DNA of 64,000 bases from Pseudomonas syringae (GTDB lineage: Bacteria; Pseudomonadota; Gammaproteobacteria; Pseudomonadales; Pseudomonadaceae). The stretch spans positions 1 through 64,000 of the forward strand of contig NZ_JPQU01000020.1 of NCBI RefSeq assembly GCF_000737245.1, written 5' to 3'. The notes beneath the pieces are model-generated. The model was not told the DNA's origin. It saw only the letters and a list, made by a program, of their open reading frames with translations, and did not search any database. Within the stretch, counting starts at the first letter, position 1. Each line of letters opens with the position of its first letter. Position numbers and translations under genes: made by a program. This document shows positions 9,244 through 18,584 of this stretch, piece by piece.

Positions 9244-10629
9244 CTACCCCACCACAAAACTCACCCGCACCTTCAACCCCCCAGCCGCACCATCATGCAG
9301 GCTGATCTGGGCCAGGTGTGCCCGGCAGATTTCTCCGACAATCGCCAACCCCAGCCCTGAGCCTTTGCCCTGCTGCTGGCTTCGGTAGAAGCGCTCGAAC
9401 ACTCGATCTCGCTCTGCTGCCGGAATGCCCGGGCCATCGTCCTCGACTTCGAGGATCCCCGGCGCACTGACGCGCAGGATCACGTTGCCGCCCGACGGCG
9501 TATGCGCCAGCGCATTGTCGATGAGGTTGCTCAGCAGTTCGTTGAGCAGCGTCGGCTCACCCAGCAACAACACCGGCTGATCGGCCTCCAGTGCCAACGA
9601 CACCCCATGAGCATGCGCCAGGGGTGCCATCGCCATCCCCAGTTCCCGCGCCAACCGGCTCAAGTCCAGTGTTTGAGCGCCGCCTTCTGCAATGGCCCGC
9701 GCACCGTTTTCGATACGAGCCAGAGACAGCAACTGGTTGGCCAGATGAGTCAGACGATCAGTGCCCTGCGCAGCCTCTTCCAGCGTCGTGCGCCAGTGCG
9801 CGGGTTCAGGATCTCGCAGGCCTAATTCGACCCGAGCCTTGAGCGCTGCCAACGGGGTACGCAACTCATGAGCGGCGTCGGCAATGAACTGCGCCTGACG
9901 TTCGAATTGCTGACGCAGGCGCTCGGTAAAGTGATTGAGTGCGCTGACCAGCGGCCGCAGCTCGTGCTGCACTTCAACCAGCGGCAGTGAGCGCAAGTCA
10001 TCCGGCTGACGCTCCTCCACTTCGGTCCGCAAGCGCTCCAACGGTTGCAATGCGGCGCTGACCGTAAACCACACCAGCAACAACGCGCCGGCGCCGAGCA
10101 TCCCCAGACGCAGCAACGTATCGGCCATCAGGCTACGGGCCATGCTGACCCGGGCCTCTTCGGTTTCAGCCACGCGAATTTCAGCCATGCCGTTCATGTT
10201 CGGTTCGCTCACCGGCTTGAGCAGGTTGACCACGCGCACCGACTGGCCCTGATACCGGGCCGTATAGAAACTGGCCAGTGCCGGATAATCGTCAGTTCGC
10301 AAAGTGCCGGGAGGCGGTGAAGGAATGCCCTCGTAACCGGAAATCAGCTTTTTGTTGATGTCGTTGACCTGGTAATAGATACGACCGGCACTGTCATAGG
10401 CAAAGGTATCCAGCGCGATGTAGGGCACATCCGCGCTGAGGGTGCCGTCACGCTGGGAAACCCCGGCAGCGATGGTCCGAGCAGAGGCCAGCAGGGTTCG
10501 ATCATAGGCAATGTCGGCCGCTTCCCTGCCGTTCCAATACGCGCTCAAACCACTGGCGAGCATGAGCACAGTCATCAGCAGCCCAAGGTTCCACAGCAGT
10601 CGCCAGCGAAGGCTGTTATGCCTGCTCAT
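9244..10629 (-). CDS. tctE: TctE-like sensor histidine kinase
   Basis: Membrane sensor kinase of 461 residues. It has an N-terminal membrane segment (10-30), a periplasmic sensor domain of the 2CSK type (about 31-168), a second membrane segment (about 172-195), a linker, and a kinase core with H-box DAAHELRTPLAALKA (His254), N-box LIDNALAHTP, DDGPGIP and GSGLGLAIV. With TctD it is expected to sense tricarboxylates and activate the divergent tctCBA genes. Its ATG overlaps the end of tctD by 14 bp. The choice over an in-frame start 24 bp upstream is based on the N-terminal membrane segment. Confidence 0.88.
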   Translation of the reverse strand: MSRHNSLRWRLLWNLGLLMTVLMLASGLSAYWNGREAADIAYDRTLLASARTIAAGVSQRDGTLSADVPYIALDTFAYDSAGRIYYQVNDINKKLISGYEGIPSPPPGTLRTDDYPALASFYTARYQGQSVRVVNLLKPVSEPNMNGMAEIRVAETEEARVSMARSLMADTLLRLGMLGAGALLLVWFTVSAALQPLERLRTEVEERQPDDLRSLPLVEVQHELRPLVSALNHFTERLRQQFERQAQFIADAAHELRTPLAALKARVELGLRDPEPAHWRTTLEEAAQGTDRLTHLANQLLSLARIENGARAIAEGGAQTLDLSRLARELGMAMAPLAHAHGVSLALEADQPVLLLGEPTLLNELLSNLIDNALAHTPSGGNVILRVSAPGILEVEDDGPGIPAAERDRVFERFYRSQQQGKGSGLGLAIVGEICRAHLAQISLHDGAAGGLKVRVSFVVG

Positions 10630-11293
10630 CACGGCTTTCCAACAGATAGCCAAGACCGCGGAATGTCACGATGGCCACGGGATGGCCGTCGAGTTTTTTG
10701 CGCAGACGATGCACATAAATTTCGATAGCGTCGGCACTCGCCTCTTCATCCAGACCGAAAACCTGGGAAGCCACCTGTTCCTTGCTCATCACTCGCCCAG
10801 GGCGAGCAATCAACGCCTCCAGAACCGCCTGTTCGCGGGACGTAAGCGTCAGCAGCTCATCACCCAGGGTGAAACGACGAGTATCCAGGTCGTAAGCCAG
10901 CACGCCGCACCGCTGCTGCCGCTCGCCACCCAGCACGCTGCGGCGCAACAGCGCCTTGACCCGCGCTTCCAGCTCGGAAAGCTCGAACGGCTTGGCCAAA
11001 TAATCGTCAGCGCCCAGATTCAGGCCATGAACGCGATCCTTCACGTCGCTGCGCGCGGTCAGCATCAACACCGGGAGGTTTTTACCTCGGCCCCGTAAAC
11101 GCGCCAGCACTTCAAAGCCATCCATGCGCGGCAGGCCAACATCAAGAATGGCGACCGCATATTCCTCGCTGCTCAGCGCCAGATCGGCAGCAACGCCATC
11201 ATGCAGCACATCGACCGTCAGACCAGCGCTCTTGAGCGCCTGGGCTACGCTTTCAGCTAATTGCGGATGATCTTCAACGAGAAGAACACGCAT
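10616..11293 (-). CDS. tctD: TctD-like response regulator (OmpR/PhoB class)
   Basis: Response regulator of 225 residues. The receiver domain has acidic residues near 7-8, phospho-acceptor Asp51 (AILDVGLPRMDGFEVL) and Lys in DYLAKPFELSE. A winged-helix DNA-binding domain follows (about 125-220, with LTSREQAVLEALIARPGRVMSKEQV and VHRLRKKL). It is the first gene of the tctDE unit and divergent from tctC, 444 bp away, which supports control of the tricarboxylate transporter. Confidence 0.9.
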   Translation of the reverse strand: MRVLLVEDHPQLAESVAQALKSAGLTVDVLHDGVAADLALSSEEYAVAILDVGLPRMDGFEVLARLRGRGKNLPVLMLTARSDVKDRVHGLNLGADDYLAKPFELSELEARVKALLRRSVLGGERQQRCGVLAYDLDTRRFTLGDELLTLTSREQAVLEALIARPGRVMSKEQVASQVFGLDEEASADAIEIYVHRLRKKLDGHPVAIVTFRGLGYLLESRDEQA

Positions 11294-11737
11294 CGACTTC
11301 TCCTGATTGCGTGACTTTTAGGAGTTCGGAGTTTACAGGCGACTTGTCGGCTGTGAAGCACGGAAACAACTCAAAACTCAATTTAGCTTGCCTGTGAAAG
11401 GTTATTGAAAGGTTTGCGAAAGCTTCGCTGTTTAGCATCGGGCAAACGGCCATCTCAGCGGCCGCAAGAAAGACGCCTCGAAGCGTTTTCAAAATAAGAA
11501 CAAAAATGGAGTCAACCATGACGATGCCAACGTCCAGGGCCTTCTCGCCCACCCGCAACGACCCCCACTGTTTTTCAGAATGCACGCACATGACTGCGGG
11601 CACAGCTTCGCTCATCCCTTATTTGCGCTTCAAAGAGCGATGAAAACGTTGTCAGCCGCCAGGTCATGGCTGCTGGCATGAAAGGAAGCAATTCAAACCG
11701 CTGCACATCCAAAAACAAAAAACTCTGGAGACTGACC
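11294..11737. other. tctD/tctC divergent regulatory region
   Basis: A 444-bp divergent gap expected to hold promoters for tctDE and tctCBA and the TctD sites. No direct-repeat operator could be fixed by eye. The only clear element is the A-rich tract just before tctC, listed separately. No gene is supported here. Confidence 0.4.
11711..11723 (+). promoter_or_regulatory. A-rich CA-type (Hfq/Crc) motif in the tctC leader
   Basis: AAAAACAAAAAAC ends two bases before the CTGGAG Shine-Dalgarno of tctC. It fits the AANAANAA motif through which Hfq and Crc repress catabolic mRNAs in Pseudomonas. Position at the ribosome-binding site and the role of the gene in carbon uptake support this. It is inferred from sequence alone. 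Confidence 0.5.
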
Positions 11738-12718
11738 ATGACTTTATCCTTGCGTCGCCTAGCGCTGGCCGCTGGCTGCATGATGTTCGCCACGCACCTG
11801 ATGGCGGACGAACCCAAACGCCCTGAATGCATCGCCCCGGCCTCGCCCGGCGGTGGCTTTGACCTGACCTGCAAACTGGTGCAGAGCGCGTTGATGAACG
11901 AGAAGATCCTCTCCAAGCCGATGCGTGTTACTTACATGCCCGGTGGCGTTGGAGCGGTGGCCTACAACGCAGTGGTCGCTCAGCGCCCTGCCGATGCCGG
12001 CACGCTAGTGGCCTGGTCCAGCGGTTCGCTGCTCAATCTGGCACAAGGCAAGTTCGGTCGCTTCGATGAAAACGCAGTGCGCTGGCTGGCCGCTGTCGGC
12101 ACCAGCTATGGTGCCATCGCCGTGAAAAGCGATTCGCCCTACAAAACCCTCGACGATCTGGTCAAGGCACTCAAGGCCGACCCAAGCAAAGTCGTGATCG
12201 GTTCCGGCGGCACCGTCGGCAGCCAGGACTGGATGCAAACCGCACTGATCGCCAAGGCCGCGGGCATTAACCCTCGCGACTTGCGTTATGTCGCCCTCGA
12301 AGGCGGCGGCGAAATCGCCACCGCCCTGCTCGGCGGTCACATCCAGGTCGGCAGCACCGACATCTCCGACTCCATGCCGCACATCCTCAGCGGTGACATG
12401 CGCCTGCTGGCGGTGTTCTCGGACAAGCGCCTGGACGAGCCGGAAATGAAAAACATCCCGACTGCCAAAGAACAAGGCTACGACATCGTCTGGCCAGTAG
12501 TACGTGGCTTCTACCTCGGGCCAAAGGTGACGGACGAAGAATACAAATGGTGGAAAGACGCCTTCGACAAGCTGCTGGCATCCGAAGACTTCGCGAAGCT
12601 GCGCGACCAGCGTGAGCTGTTCCCGTTCGCCATGACCGGCCCGGAACTGGACACCTACGTGAAGAAACAGGTTGCTGACTACAAGACCCTGGCCAAGGAA
12701 TTTGGCCTGATTCAGTGA
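11738..12718 (+). CDS. tctC: TctC-like periplasmic tricarboxylate-binding protein
   Basis: Bug/TctC family solute receptor of 326 residues with a signal peptide (LRRLALAAGCMMFATHLMA, cleavage before DEP). The binding domain shows APASPGGGFDLTCKLVQ and the PGGVGAVAYNAVV loop typical of tripartite tricarboxylate receptors. The ATG at 11738 follows CTGGAG at normal spacing. It is the first gene of tctCBA and captures citrate-like acids for the TctAB membrane part. Confidence 0.9.
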   Translation: MTLSLRRLALAAGCMMFATHLMADEPKRPECIAPASPGGGFDLTCKLVQSALMNEKILSKPMRVTYMPGGVGAVAYNAVVAQRPADAGTLVAWSSGSLLNLAQGKFGRFDENAVRWLAAVGTSYGAIAVKSDSPYKTLDDLVKALKADPSKVVIGSGGTVGSQDWMQTALIAKAAGINPRDLRYVALEGGGEIATALLGGHIQVGSTDISDSMPHILSGDMRLLAVFSDKRLDEPEMKNIPTAKEQGYDIVWPVVRGFYLGPKVTDEEYKWWKDAFDKLLASEDFAKLRDQRELFPFAMTGPELDTYVKKQVADYKTLAKEFGLIQ

Positions 12719-12777
12719 TCGATTGACTGACTAGTGGTCGTCATGCCTGCGTGGCACGGCGACCCGGGAGTTCCACC

Positions 12778-13236
12778 ATGGTGATCCAACGCATTTTCGC
12801 TGCCTTCCTGCTGCTGGTCTGTGCAGGTTTGGCGGTAATGGCCTGGCCCTATCAGGCACCGTTTTCCTACGAACCGGTTGGCCCGCGTGCTTTCCCGCTG
12901 CTGATGCTGGGGTTGATGAGCCTGGCGCTGATTTACATGCTGTTCCGTCCGGCACGCATCGTGCACTCCGATGATGAGCCACCGCTGGACCGCGAAACCA
13001 TCATCAAGATCGTCGCTTGTGTCGCTTTGCTGCTTATTTTCGCTGGCACCTTCGAACCACTGGGCTTCATCGTCAGCAGCATTCTGATCGGTATCCCGAT
13101 GGCGCGCTTGTACGGCGGTCGCTGGGTACCCAGCGTGATCGTGGTGATTCTGATGAGCGTCGGCCTTTACCTGCTTTTCGATAAAGCCATGGACGTTCCG
13201 TTGCCCTTGGGCCTGCTCGACGTTCTGGAGAACTGA
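12778..13236 (+). CDS. tctB: TctB small membrane subunit
   Basis: Protein of 152 residues with four predicted membrane helices (VIQRIFAAFLLLVCAGLAVMA, AFPLLMLGLMSLALIYML, IIKIVACVALLLIFAGT, VIVVILMSVGLYLLF). It is the small permease subunit of tripartite tricarboxylate transporters. The ATG at 12778 is preferred to one at 12751 because it starts directly at the first helix after GGGAG. The gap to tctA is 3 bp. Confidence 0.87.
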   Translation: MVIQRIFAAFLLLVCAGLAVMAWPYQAPFSYEPVGPRAFPLLMLGLMSLALIYMLFRPARIVHSDDEPPLDRETIIKIVACVALLLIFAGTFEPLGFIVSSILIGIPMARLYGGRWVPSVIVVILMSVGLYLLFDKAMDVPLPLGLLDVLEN

Positions 13237-13239
13237 TCA

Positions 13240-14754
13240 ATGGATACTTTCGGCTATCTGGGCCAAGGCTTCGGCGTTGCGCTCACCCCTTACAACCTCA
13301 TCACCGCGCTGTGCGGCACATTGATCGGCACCGTGGTCGGCCTGCTGCCGGGCCTGGGCCCGATCAACGGCGTTGCGCTGTTGATCCCGATTGCCTTTGC
13401 GCTGGGTCTGCCGCCTGAATCAGCGCTGATCCTGCTGGCAGCTGTTTACCTTGGTTGTGAATATGGCGGCCGGATCAGCTCGATTCTGCTGAACATCCCG
13501 GGCGAAGCTTCAACAGTAATGACCACCCTCGACGGCTACCCAATGGCGCGTCAGGGTCTGGCGGGTGTTGCCTTGTCGCTGTCGGCCTGGAGCTCGTTCA
13601 TCGGTGCCTTCATTGCGACCTGCGGCATGGTGCTGTTCGCCCCGCTGCTGGCGAAATGGGCGATTGCCTTCGGACCGGCGGAATATTTCGTGCTGATGGT
13701 GTTTGCCATCGTCTGCCTCGGCGGCATGGCTGGTGATCGTCCTATCAAGACCTTTATCGCTGCACTGATCGGCCTGTTCCTGTCAGCTGTCGGCATTGAC
13801 GCCAACAGTGGCGTGTATCGCTTCACGGGCGACAACATCCATCTGACTGACGGTATCCAATTCGTCGTGCTGGTACTGGGCCTGTTCTCCATCAGCGAGA
13901 TTCTGCTGCTGCTGGAAAAAACCCACCACGGCCAGGAAGCCGTGAAGGCTACCGGGCGCATGATGTTCAATGTCAAGGAAGCAGCTTCGGTATTTACGGT
14001 GAACCTGCGCTGCGGCGTGATGGGATTTGTGATGGGGGTGTTGCCGGGTGCCGGCGCAACTCTAGCCAGTGCGGTCGCGTACATGACCGAAAAAAGCATC
14101 GCGGGCAAAACCGGAAAATTCGGCCAAGGTGATATGCGCGGGCTGGCAGCTCCGGAAACGGCCATCGGTGGCGCAGCCTGTGGCGCATTGGTTCCCATGC
14201 TGACCCTTGGCGTGCCGGGTTCGGGCACCACGGCGGTAATGATCGGCGCATTGTCGCTGTACAACATCACACCTGGCCCGATGCTGTTCCAGCAACAGCC
14301 CGACCTTGTATGGGGCCTGATCGCGTCGTTGTTCATCGCCAACGTCATGCTGGTGATTCTCAACATCCCGATGATCCGCATCTTCACTCGCATCCTCAAC
14401 GTGCCTAACTGGGCGCTGGTGCCAGTAATCGCGATCATTACCGGGATCGGCGTCTATGCGGTTCACGCCACCACCTTCGACTTGTTCCTGATGGTCGGCA
14501 TCGGCATCTTCGGCTACATCCTGCGCAAGCTGGACTTCCCGCTGTCGCCGATCCTGCTGGGTTTCATCCTTGGCGGTCTGATGGAGCAGAACCTGCGTCG
14601 CGCCCTGTCGATCTCCAATGGCGCGATGGAAATCCTCTGGTCCAGCCCGATCACTATCGGCGTCTGGGTGCTTACGATCATCATGCTGGTGTTCCCGATG
14701 ATCCGCATCTGGCGCAAGCGGGCAGCCCAGCGCAGTGCAGCGACAAGTGTCTGA
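13240..14754 (+). CDS. tctA: TctA large membrane subunit
   Basis: Large permease subunit of 504 residues with about 11-12 hydrophobic segments. Family signatures are GTLIGTVVGLLPGLGPINGVALLIP near the N-terminus and the repeated MGVLPGAGATLASAVAY block near 265, which form the pseudo-symmetric transport core. A CTGGAG Shine-Dalgarno precedes the ATG. It lies between tctB and an AbrB-family gene in one transcriptional run. Confidence 0.93.
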   Translation: MDTFGYLGQGFGVALTPYNLITALCGTLIGTVVGLLPGLGPINGVALLIPIAFALGLPPESALILLAAVYLGCEYGGRISSILLNIPGEASTVMTTLDGYPMARQGLAGVALSLSAWSSFIGAFIATCGMVLFAPLLAKWAIAFGPAEYFVLMVFAIVCLGGMAGDRPIKTFIAALIGLFLSAVGIDANSGVYRFTGDNIHLTDGIQFVVLVLGLFSISEILLLLEKTHHGQEAVKATGRMMFNVKEAASVFTVNLRCGVMGFVMGVLPGAGATLASAVAYMTEKSIAGKTGKFGQGDMRGLAAPETAIGGAACGALVPMLTLGVPGSGTTAVMIGALSLYNITPGPMLFQQQPDLVWGLIASLFIANVMLVILNIPMIRIFTRILNVPNWALVPVIAIITGIGVYAVHATTFDLFLMVGIGIFGYILRKLDFPLSPILLGFILGGLMEQNLRRALSISNGAMEILWSSPITIGVWVLTIIMLVFPMIRIWRKRAAQRSAATSV

Positions 14755-15781
14755 CAGACCCTTCAGAACCTGGTGGGGAACACCGCTGGTCGGCCTGCTT
14801 GGCGGATACCTCGCCAGCCAGGTCGGCTGGCCTTTGCCCTGGATGGTCGGCTCGTTGCTGGCGATCATCCTGGTCCGTTGCCTGACGCCCTGGCAACTGG
14901 CGGAAATACCCGGCGGCCGCAAATGCGGCCAATGGATCGTCGGCATCGGTATTGGCCTGCATTTCACCCCCATCGTGATCGAGCAGGTACTCGCGCATTT
15001 CGGATTGATTTTTTTTGCTGCGCTGATCACCAGCTTGTCCAGTGTGGTCGGCGTGTGGCTGATGCGTCGCAGCGGTGAAGACCGCGCGACTGCCTTTTTT
15101 TCCAGCATGCCTGGCGGGTCGGGGGAGATGGTCAACCTCGGTGCCCGCAATGGAGCCATTCTCAGCAGTGTTGCCGCCGGTCAAAGCCTGCGGGTGCTGA
15201 TGGTGGTGCTGTGTGTCCCGGCGATTTTCAAATACCTGATGGGCAACGGCACACCGCTGGAGCATGCAGGCAGTGTCAACTGGCTATGGCTGGCGCTGTT
15301 GTTTCCCCTGGGGGCGGCGGTCGCCTGGCTTTGGCAACGTCTTAAACAACCCAATCCCTGGCTGTTCGGTCCGTTACTGGTCAGTGCCGTGATCAGCGTC
15401 AGCTTTGACCTGCATATCGGCTTGCCGGACGGCAGCAGCCAGATCGGTCAATGGCTGATCGGTAGCGGCCTGGGCTGCCACTTCAATCGCAAGTTCTTTC
15501 AGCGAGCGCCATCGTTCATTGGCAGAACCTTGCTGGGCACAGCCCTGACCATGATGATCGCCGCCCTCGCCGCGCTTGCGCTGAGTTCCGCCACCCATCT
15601 GGATCTGCGCTCATTGACCTTGGGCATGATGCCCGGCGGCATCGCCGAAATGAGCCTGACCGCCGAAGTCCTGCAATTGTCTGTGCCTTTGGTGACAGCA
15701 ATGCAGGTCATGCGCTTGCTGTTTGTGCTGTTTATGGCTGAGCCGATTTTTAGATACTGGACGCGGCGCTCATCACTCTGA
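14735..15781 (+). CDS. AbrB-family membrane protein (DUF of putative ammonia monooxygenase regulators)
   Basis: Integral membrane protein of up to 348 residues built from two similar halves, each with several hydrophobic helices and a glycine-rich MPGG motif (SSMPGGSGEMVNLG near 128, GMMPGGIAEMSLTAEVL near 298). This is the duplicated AbrB membrane family, sometimes labelled ammonia monooxygenase, a name with no biochemical basis here. The start is GTG at 14735 or 14747, both overlapping tctA. Neither has a strong Shine-Dalgarno, so translation is probably coupled. A role accessory to carboxylate transport is suggested only by position. Confidence 0.75.
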   Translation: MQRQVSDRPFRTWWGTPLVGLLGGYLASQVGWPLPWMVGSLLAIILVRCLTPWQLAEIPGGRKCGQWIVGIGIGLHFTPIVIEQVLAHFGLIFFAALITSLSSVVGVWLMRRSGEDRATAFFSSMPGGSGEMVNLGARNGAILSSVAAGQSLRVLMVVLCVPAIFKYLMGNGTPLEHAGSVNWLWLALLFPLGAAVAWLWQRLKQPNPWLFGPLLVSAVISVSFDLHIGLPDGSSQIGQWLIGSGLGCHFNRKFFQRAPSFIGRTLLGTALTMMIAALAALALSSATHLDLRSLTLGMMPGGIAEMSLTAEVLQLSVPLVTAMQVMRLLFVLFMAEPIFRYWTRRSSL

Positions 15782-15796
15782 ATCACGTCTAGCGCC

Positions 15797-15886
15797 CGTG
15801 GGAGCGAGCTTGCTCGCGAATTGTCCAGCACATCCAAAACATCTTTGGCTGAACCACCGCTTTCGCAAGCAAGCTTGCTCCCACAG
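15797..15886. repeat. REPIN (GTGGGAGCGAGCTTGCTCGC family)
   Basis: Inverted REP pair: CGTGGGAGCGAGCTTGCTCG at the left and CAAGCAAGCTTGCTCCCACA at the right. It lies between the convergent AbrB-family gene and ung. The same family recurs at 57-133 and 58329-58419. Confidence 0.88.
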
Positions 15887-15901
15887 GTCTTGCGCTTGGC
15901 T

Positions 15902-16594
15902 TTAAACCGGTGGCAACCGCCACTCAATCGGCACCATGCCATTTTGCTCAAGGTATTTGTTGGCCCGGCTGAAATGCCCGCAGCCAAGAAACCCTTTGTA
16001 AGCAGACAACGGTGACGGGTGCACCGAAGTCAGCACTAAGTGCTTGGTCGCATCCACCAGCTTCTGCTTGCTCTGCGCATGGGCGCCCCACAGCATGAAC
16101 ACCAGATGCGGTTGATGCGCGCTGACGGCTTCGATGACTTTGTCGGTGAAATGCTGCCAGCCTTTGCCCGCATGTGAAGCCGCGTTGGCGCGCTCGACGG
16201 TCAGCGTGGTGTTAAGCATCAAAACGCCTTGATCAGCCCAGGATTGGAGGTGACCATGGCTGGGAATGTCGATGTTCAGATCGCGCTTCAACTCTTTATA
16301 GATGTTGACCAGCGACGGCGGCGCAGGCACGCCGGGCTGAACCGAAAAGCACAAACCATGGGCCTGACCCGGGCCGTGATAAGGGTCCTGACCGAGGATC
16401 ACCACTTTGACCTGGTCCAGCGGTGTTGAATTGAGTGCGTTGAAGATCAGCGGCCCTGGCGGATAGATCTCCTTGCCAGCAGCGTGCTCCTGGCGCAGAA
16501 ATTCCCGCAGCTGGCCCATGTAAGGCTTTTCGAATTCTTCACGCAGGGCATGCTTCCAGCCTGCTTCGAGTTTGATACGGTCGTCGCTTGTCAT
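15902..16594 (-). CDS. ung: Uracil-DNA glycosylase Ung
   Basis: Family 1 uracil-DNA glycosylase of 230 residues that removes uracil from DNA at the start of base-excision repair. The catalytic water-activating motif [18 protein letters not shown] (near 65-82), [11 protein letters not shown] and [11 protein letters not shown] are intact. The ATG at 16594 ([13 protein letters not shown]) is the family start, and an extension to 16624 is not supported. Confidence 0.96.
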   Translation of the reverse strand: MTSDDRIKLEAGWKHALREEFEKPYMGQLREFLRQEHAAGKEIYPPGPLIFNALNSTPLDQVKVVILGQDPYHGPGQAHGLCFSVQPGVPAPPSLVNIYKELKRDLNIDIPSHGHLQSWADQGVLMLNTTLTVERANAASHAGKGWQHFTDKVIEAVSAHQPHLVFMLWGAHAQSKQKLVDATKHLVLTSVHPSPLSAYKGFLGCGHFSRANKYLEQNGMVPIEWRLPPV

Positions 16595-16753
16595 GGTCAC
16601 ACCTTGAAAACAATGGGCGGACACTAGGAAAGCTGACCGCCAATGTCAAATTCAGCTCGTCGTGCGTCGCCATTTCCTACACTGCACCTCATGCAACTTA
16701 ACCCGGCAGCGGGCAATCAAAACTTTGTTGGAAACCGCCCTCGAGAGGTCACG

Positions 16754-17866
16754 ATGAATCTGCAATTTGAAGAACTCCCGGCCCAGGATGGCGCACGCAT
16801 CGGCATTGCCACGCTGGATGCCGAGCAGTCATTGAACGCCTTGTCGCTGCCCATGCTCCTTGCCTTGCAACATCGGCTGGATGCCTGGGCCAGTGATGAG
16901 AGCATCGTTTGCGTACTGCTACGCGGCAATGGCGCCAAGGCGTTTTGTGCCGGGGGGGATGTCAGGTCGCTGGTGGACGTCAGTCGTGAACACCCTGGAG
17001 AAGTTCCACCTTTGGCCGCGAGTTTCTTTGCCGCCGAGTATCGACTCGACTACAGCTTGCACACCTACCCGAAACCGCTGATCTGCTGGGGTCACGGCTA
17101 TGTGCTCGGTGGCGGCATGGGGCTGTTACAGGGCGCGAGCATCCGCATCGTGACCCCGAGCAGCCGGCTGGCCATGCCGGAAATCAGCATCGGTTTGTTT
17201 CCCGACGTTGGCGCCAGCTGGTTCCTGTCGAAGCTACCCGGCAAGCTCGGGCTGTTTCTTGGCCTGACCGGCGCGCATATCAATGCCCACGATGCGCTGG
17301 ATCTGGATCTGGCTGATCGCTTCCTGCTCGACGAACAACAAGACGAACTGATCGAAGGCCTGCAACAGCTCAACTGGCAGGAACAGACCGCCGTTCAGCT
17401 CAACAGCTTGCTCAAAGCGCTCCAGCAAGAAGCCATCGGCCAATTGCCAGAGGCCCAGTGGCTTCCGCGACGAGCGCAGATCGATGAACTGCTGGACGTG
17501 GGTAACCTGCCCTGCGCCTGGAACGCCATCAGCCATCTGCAACACAACGAGGACGCCCTGCTCGCCCGAGCTGCAAAGACAATGGTGTCCGGTTGCCCGC
17601 TGACCGCCCACCTGGTGTGGGAACAACTACACCGCGCCCGCCACATGTCTTTGGCCGAAGCCCTGCAAATGGAATTCGCCATGAGCCTCAACTGCTGCCG
17701 CCACCCGGAATTCAGCGAAGGCGTCCGCGCCCGGCTGATCGACAAGGACAACCAGCCGCATTGGCACTGGCCGGACGTGGCAAGCATTCCGCTGGCGGTG
17801 ATCGACGCGCATTTTAGTAAGGCTTGGGAGGGACGGCATCCGTTGGCGGATTTGTCGGGGTATTGA
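16754..17866 (+). CDS. Enoyl-CoA hydratase/isomerase family protein, 3-hydroxyisobutyryl-CoA hydrolase-like
   Basis: Crotonase-fold protein of 370 residues. It shows the CoA oxyanion motifs AFCAGGDVRSLVD (near 65-77) and HGYVLGGGMGLLQGASIRI (near 113-131). The long C-terminal half and EISIGLFPDVGASWFLSKLPGK resemble the ECH_2 group, which includes 3-hydroxyisobutyryl-CoA hydrolase of valine breakdown, rather than the ~260-residue hydratases. The ATG at 16754 gives the usual N-terminus. No other valine-pathway gene is adjacent, so the exact substrate is open. Confidence 0.82.
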   Translation: MNLQFEELPAQDGARIGIATLDAEQSLNALSLPMLLALQHRLDAWASDESIVCVLLRGNGAKAFCAGGDVRSLVDVSREHPGEVPPLAASFFAAEYRLDYSLHTYPKPLICWGHGYVLGGGMGLLQGASIRIVTPSSRLAMPEISIGLFPDVGASWFLSKLPGKLGLFLGLTGAHINAHDALDLDLADRFLLDEQQDELIEGLQQLNWQEQTAVQLNSLLKALQQEAIGQLPEAQWLPRRAQIDELLDVGNLPCAWNAISHLQHNEDALLARAAKTMVSGCPLTAHLVWEQLHRARHMSLAEALQMEFAMSLNCCRHPEFSEGVRARLIDKDNQPHWHWPDVASIPLAVIDAHFSKAWEGRHPLADLSGY

Positions 17867-17890
17867 TGGCTGCCCCTGAATTGACTATCC

Positions 17891-17910
17891 TCCTTACCAC
17901 AAAGTAAGGA
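17891..17910 (+). promoter_or_regulatory. Candidate operator of the vapBC-type module
   Basis: A perfect 7-bp inverted repeat, TCCTTAC and GTAAGGA, with a 6-bp spacer lies 22 bp upstream of the antitoxin ATG. AbrB-type antitoxins commonly bind such palindromes to autoregulate their operon. The site overlaps the expected promoter position. Function is inferred. Confidence 0.5.
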
Positions 17911-17932
17911 ATCCACTTAAACGGAGGTAGCC

Positions 17933-18175
17933 ATGGTTGCTGCGACTGTCACATCAAAAGGGCAAATCACCATTCCCGCTCAAGTGCGGGCTTCACTCGG
18001 TCTGGATACAGGAGACAGGATCGAATTTGTCGATATCGGCAATGGCAAATTCGCGATTATGGCCGCCACACACTCTGTGCGGGATCTTAAAGGGCTGATA
18101 CGGAAACCAGCTAAACCGATCAGCATTGAGGATATGAACCTAGCCATCGAAGCGCAGGGGGCAAAAGCCAGATGA
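17933..18175 (+). CDS. AbrB/MazE-type antitoxin (VapB-like)
   Basis: Protein of 80 residues whose N-terminal half is a swapped-hairpin AbrB domain (ATVTSKGQITIPAQVRASLGL, then DRIEFVDIGNGKFAI). The C-terminal half (LKGLIRKPAKPISIEDMNLAIE) is the probable toxin-neutralising tail. ACGGAGGT gives a strong Shine-Dalgarno. The stop overlaps the start of the PIN-domain toxin by 4 bp (ATGA), the usual coupling of type II modules. Confidence 0.88.
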   Translation: MVAATVTSKGQITIPAQVRASLGLDTGDRIEFVDIGNGKFAIMAATHSVRDLKGLIRKPAKPISIEDMNLAIEAQGAKAR

Positions 18176-18567
18176 TCGGTTTGGATACCAATGTGCTAGT
18201 GCGTTACGTTGCTCAAGATGATCCGAAACAGTCTGCAATCGCATCTGAGTTGATTGAATCGCTCACTGCATCCTCGCCTGGCTTCATCGCATTAGTCTCA
18301 GTCGTAGAGCTGGTATGGGTGCTGCAATCGAGTTATCAATCCAGTAAACCTGAAATTATCGTGGTGCTTGAAACACTTCTGCGTACCCGCGAATTAATAC
18401 TGGAAAACGCTGAAACGGTATGGCAGGCGCTGAGACGGTTCAGTGAGTCCAATGCTGATTTTGCAGACTGTTTGATTGAACGTTCTGCAAATGCGGCGGG
18501 CTGTGACCATACCGTCACGTTCGATAGTAAGGCATCCAAAACCGCAGGAATGCAGCGGCTGTCTTGA
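18172..18567 (+). CDS. PIN-domain ribonuclease toxin (VapC family)
   Basis: Protein of 131 residues. The PIN active-site acids are all visible: Asp5 (GLDTNVLVRY), Glu46 (SVVELVWVL), Asp96 and Asp99 (NADFADCLI) and Asp118 (TVTFDSKA). VapC toxins are Mg-dependent endoribonucleases that cut tRNA or rRNA and are neutralised by their antitoxin. The set of catalytic residues suggests an active enzyme. The ATGA overlap with the antitoxin gene supports pairing. Confidence 0.88.
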   Translation: MIGLDTNVLVRYVAQDDPKQSAIASELIESLTASSPGFIALVSVVELVWVLQSSYQSSKPEIIVVLETLLRTRELILENAETVWQALRRFSESNADFADCLIERSANAAGCDHTVTFDSKASKTAGMQRLS

Positions 18568-18584
18568 TGGAGGAGCGCTTTCCC

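Noticed and set aside
11671..11690. Sigma-54 promoter before tctC (TGGCATGAAAGGAAGCAA)
   Set aside because: GG and GC are 11 bp apart instead of 10, and the -12 box lacks the TTGC form.
14062..15159. Minus-strand frame across tctA and the AbrB-family gene
   Set aside because: His/Asp-rich low-complexity translation typical of antisense to membrane-protein genes.
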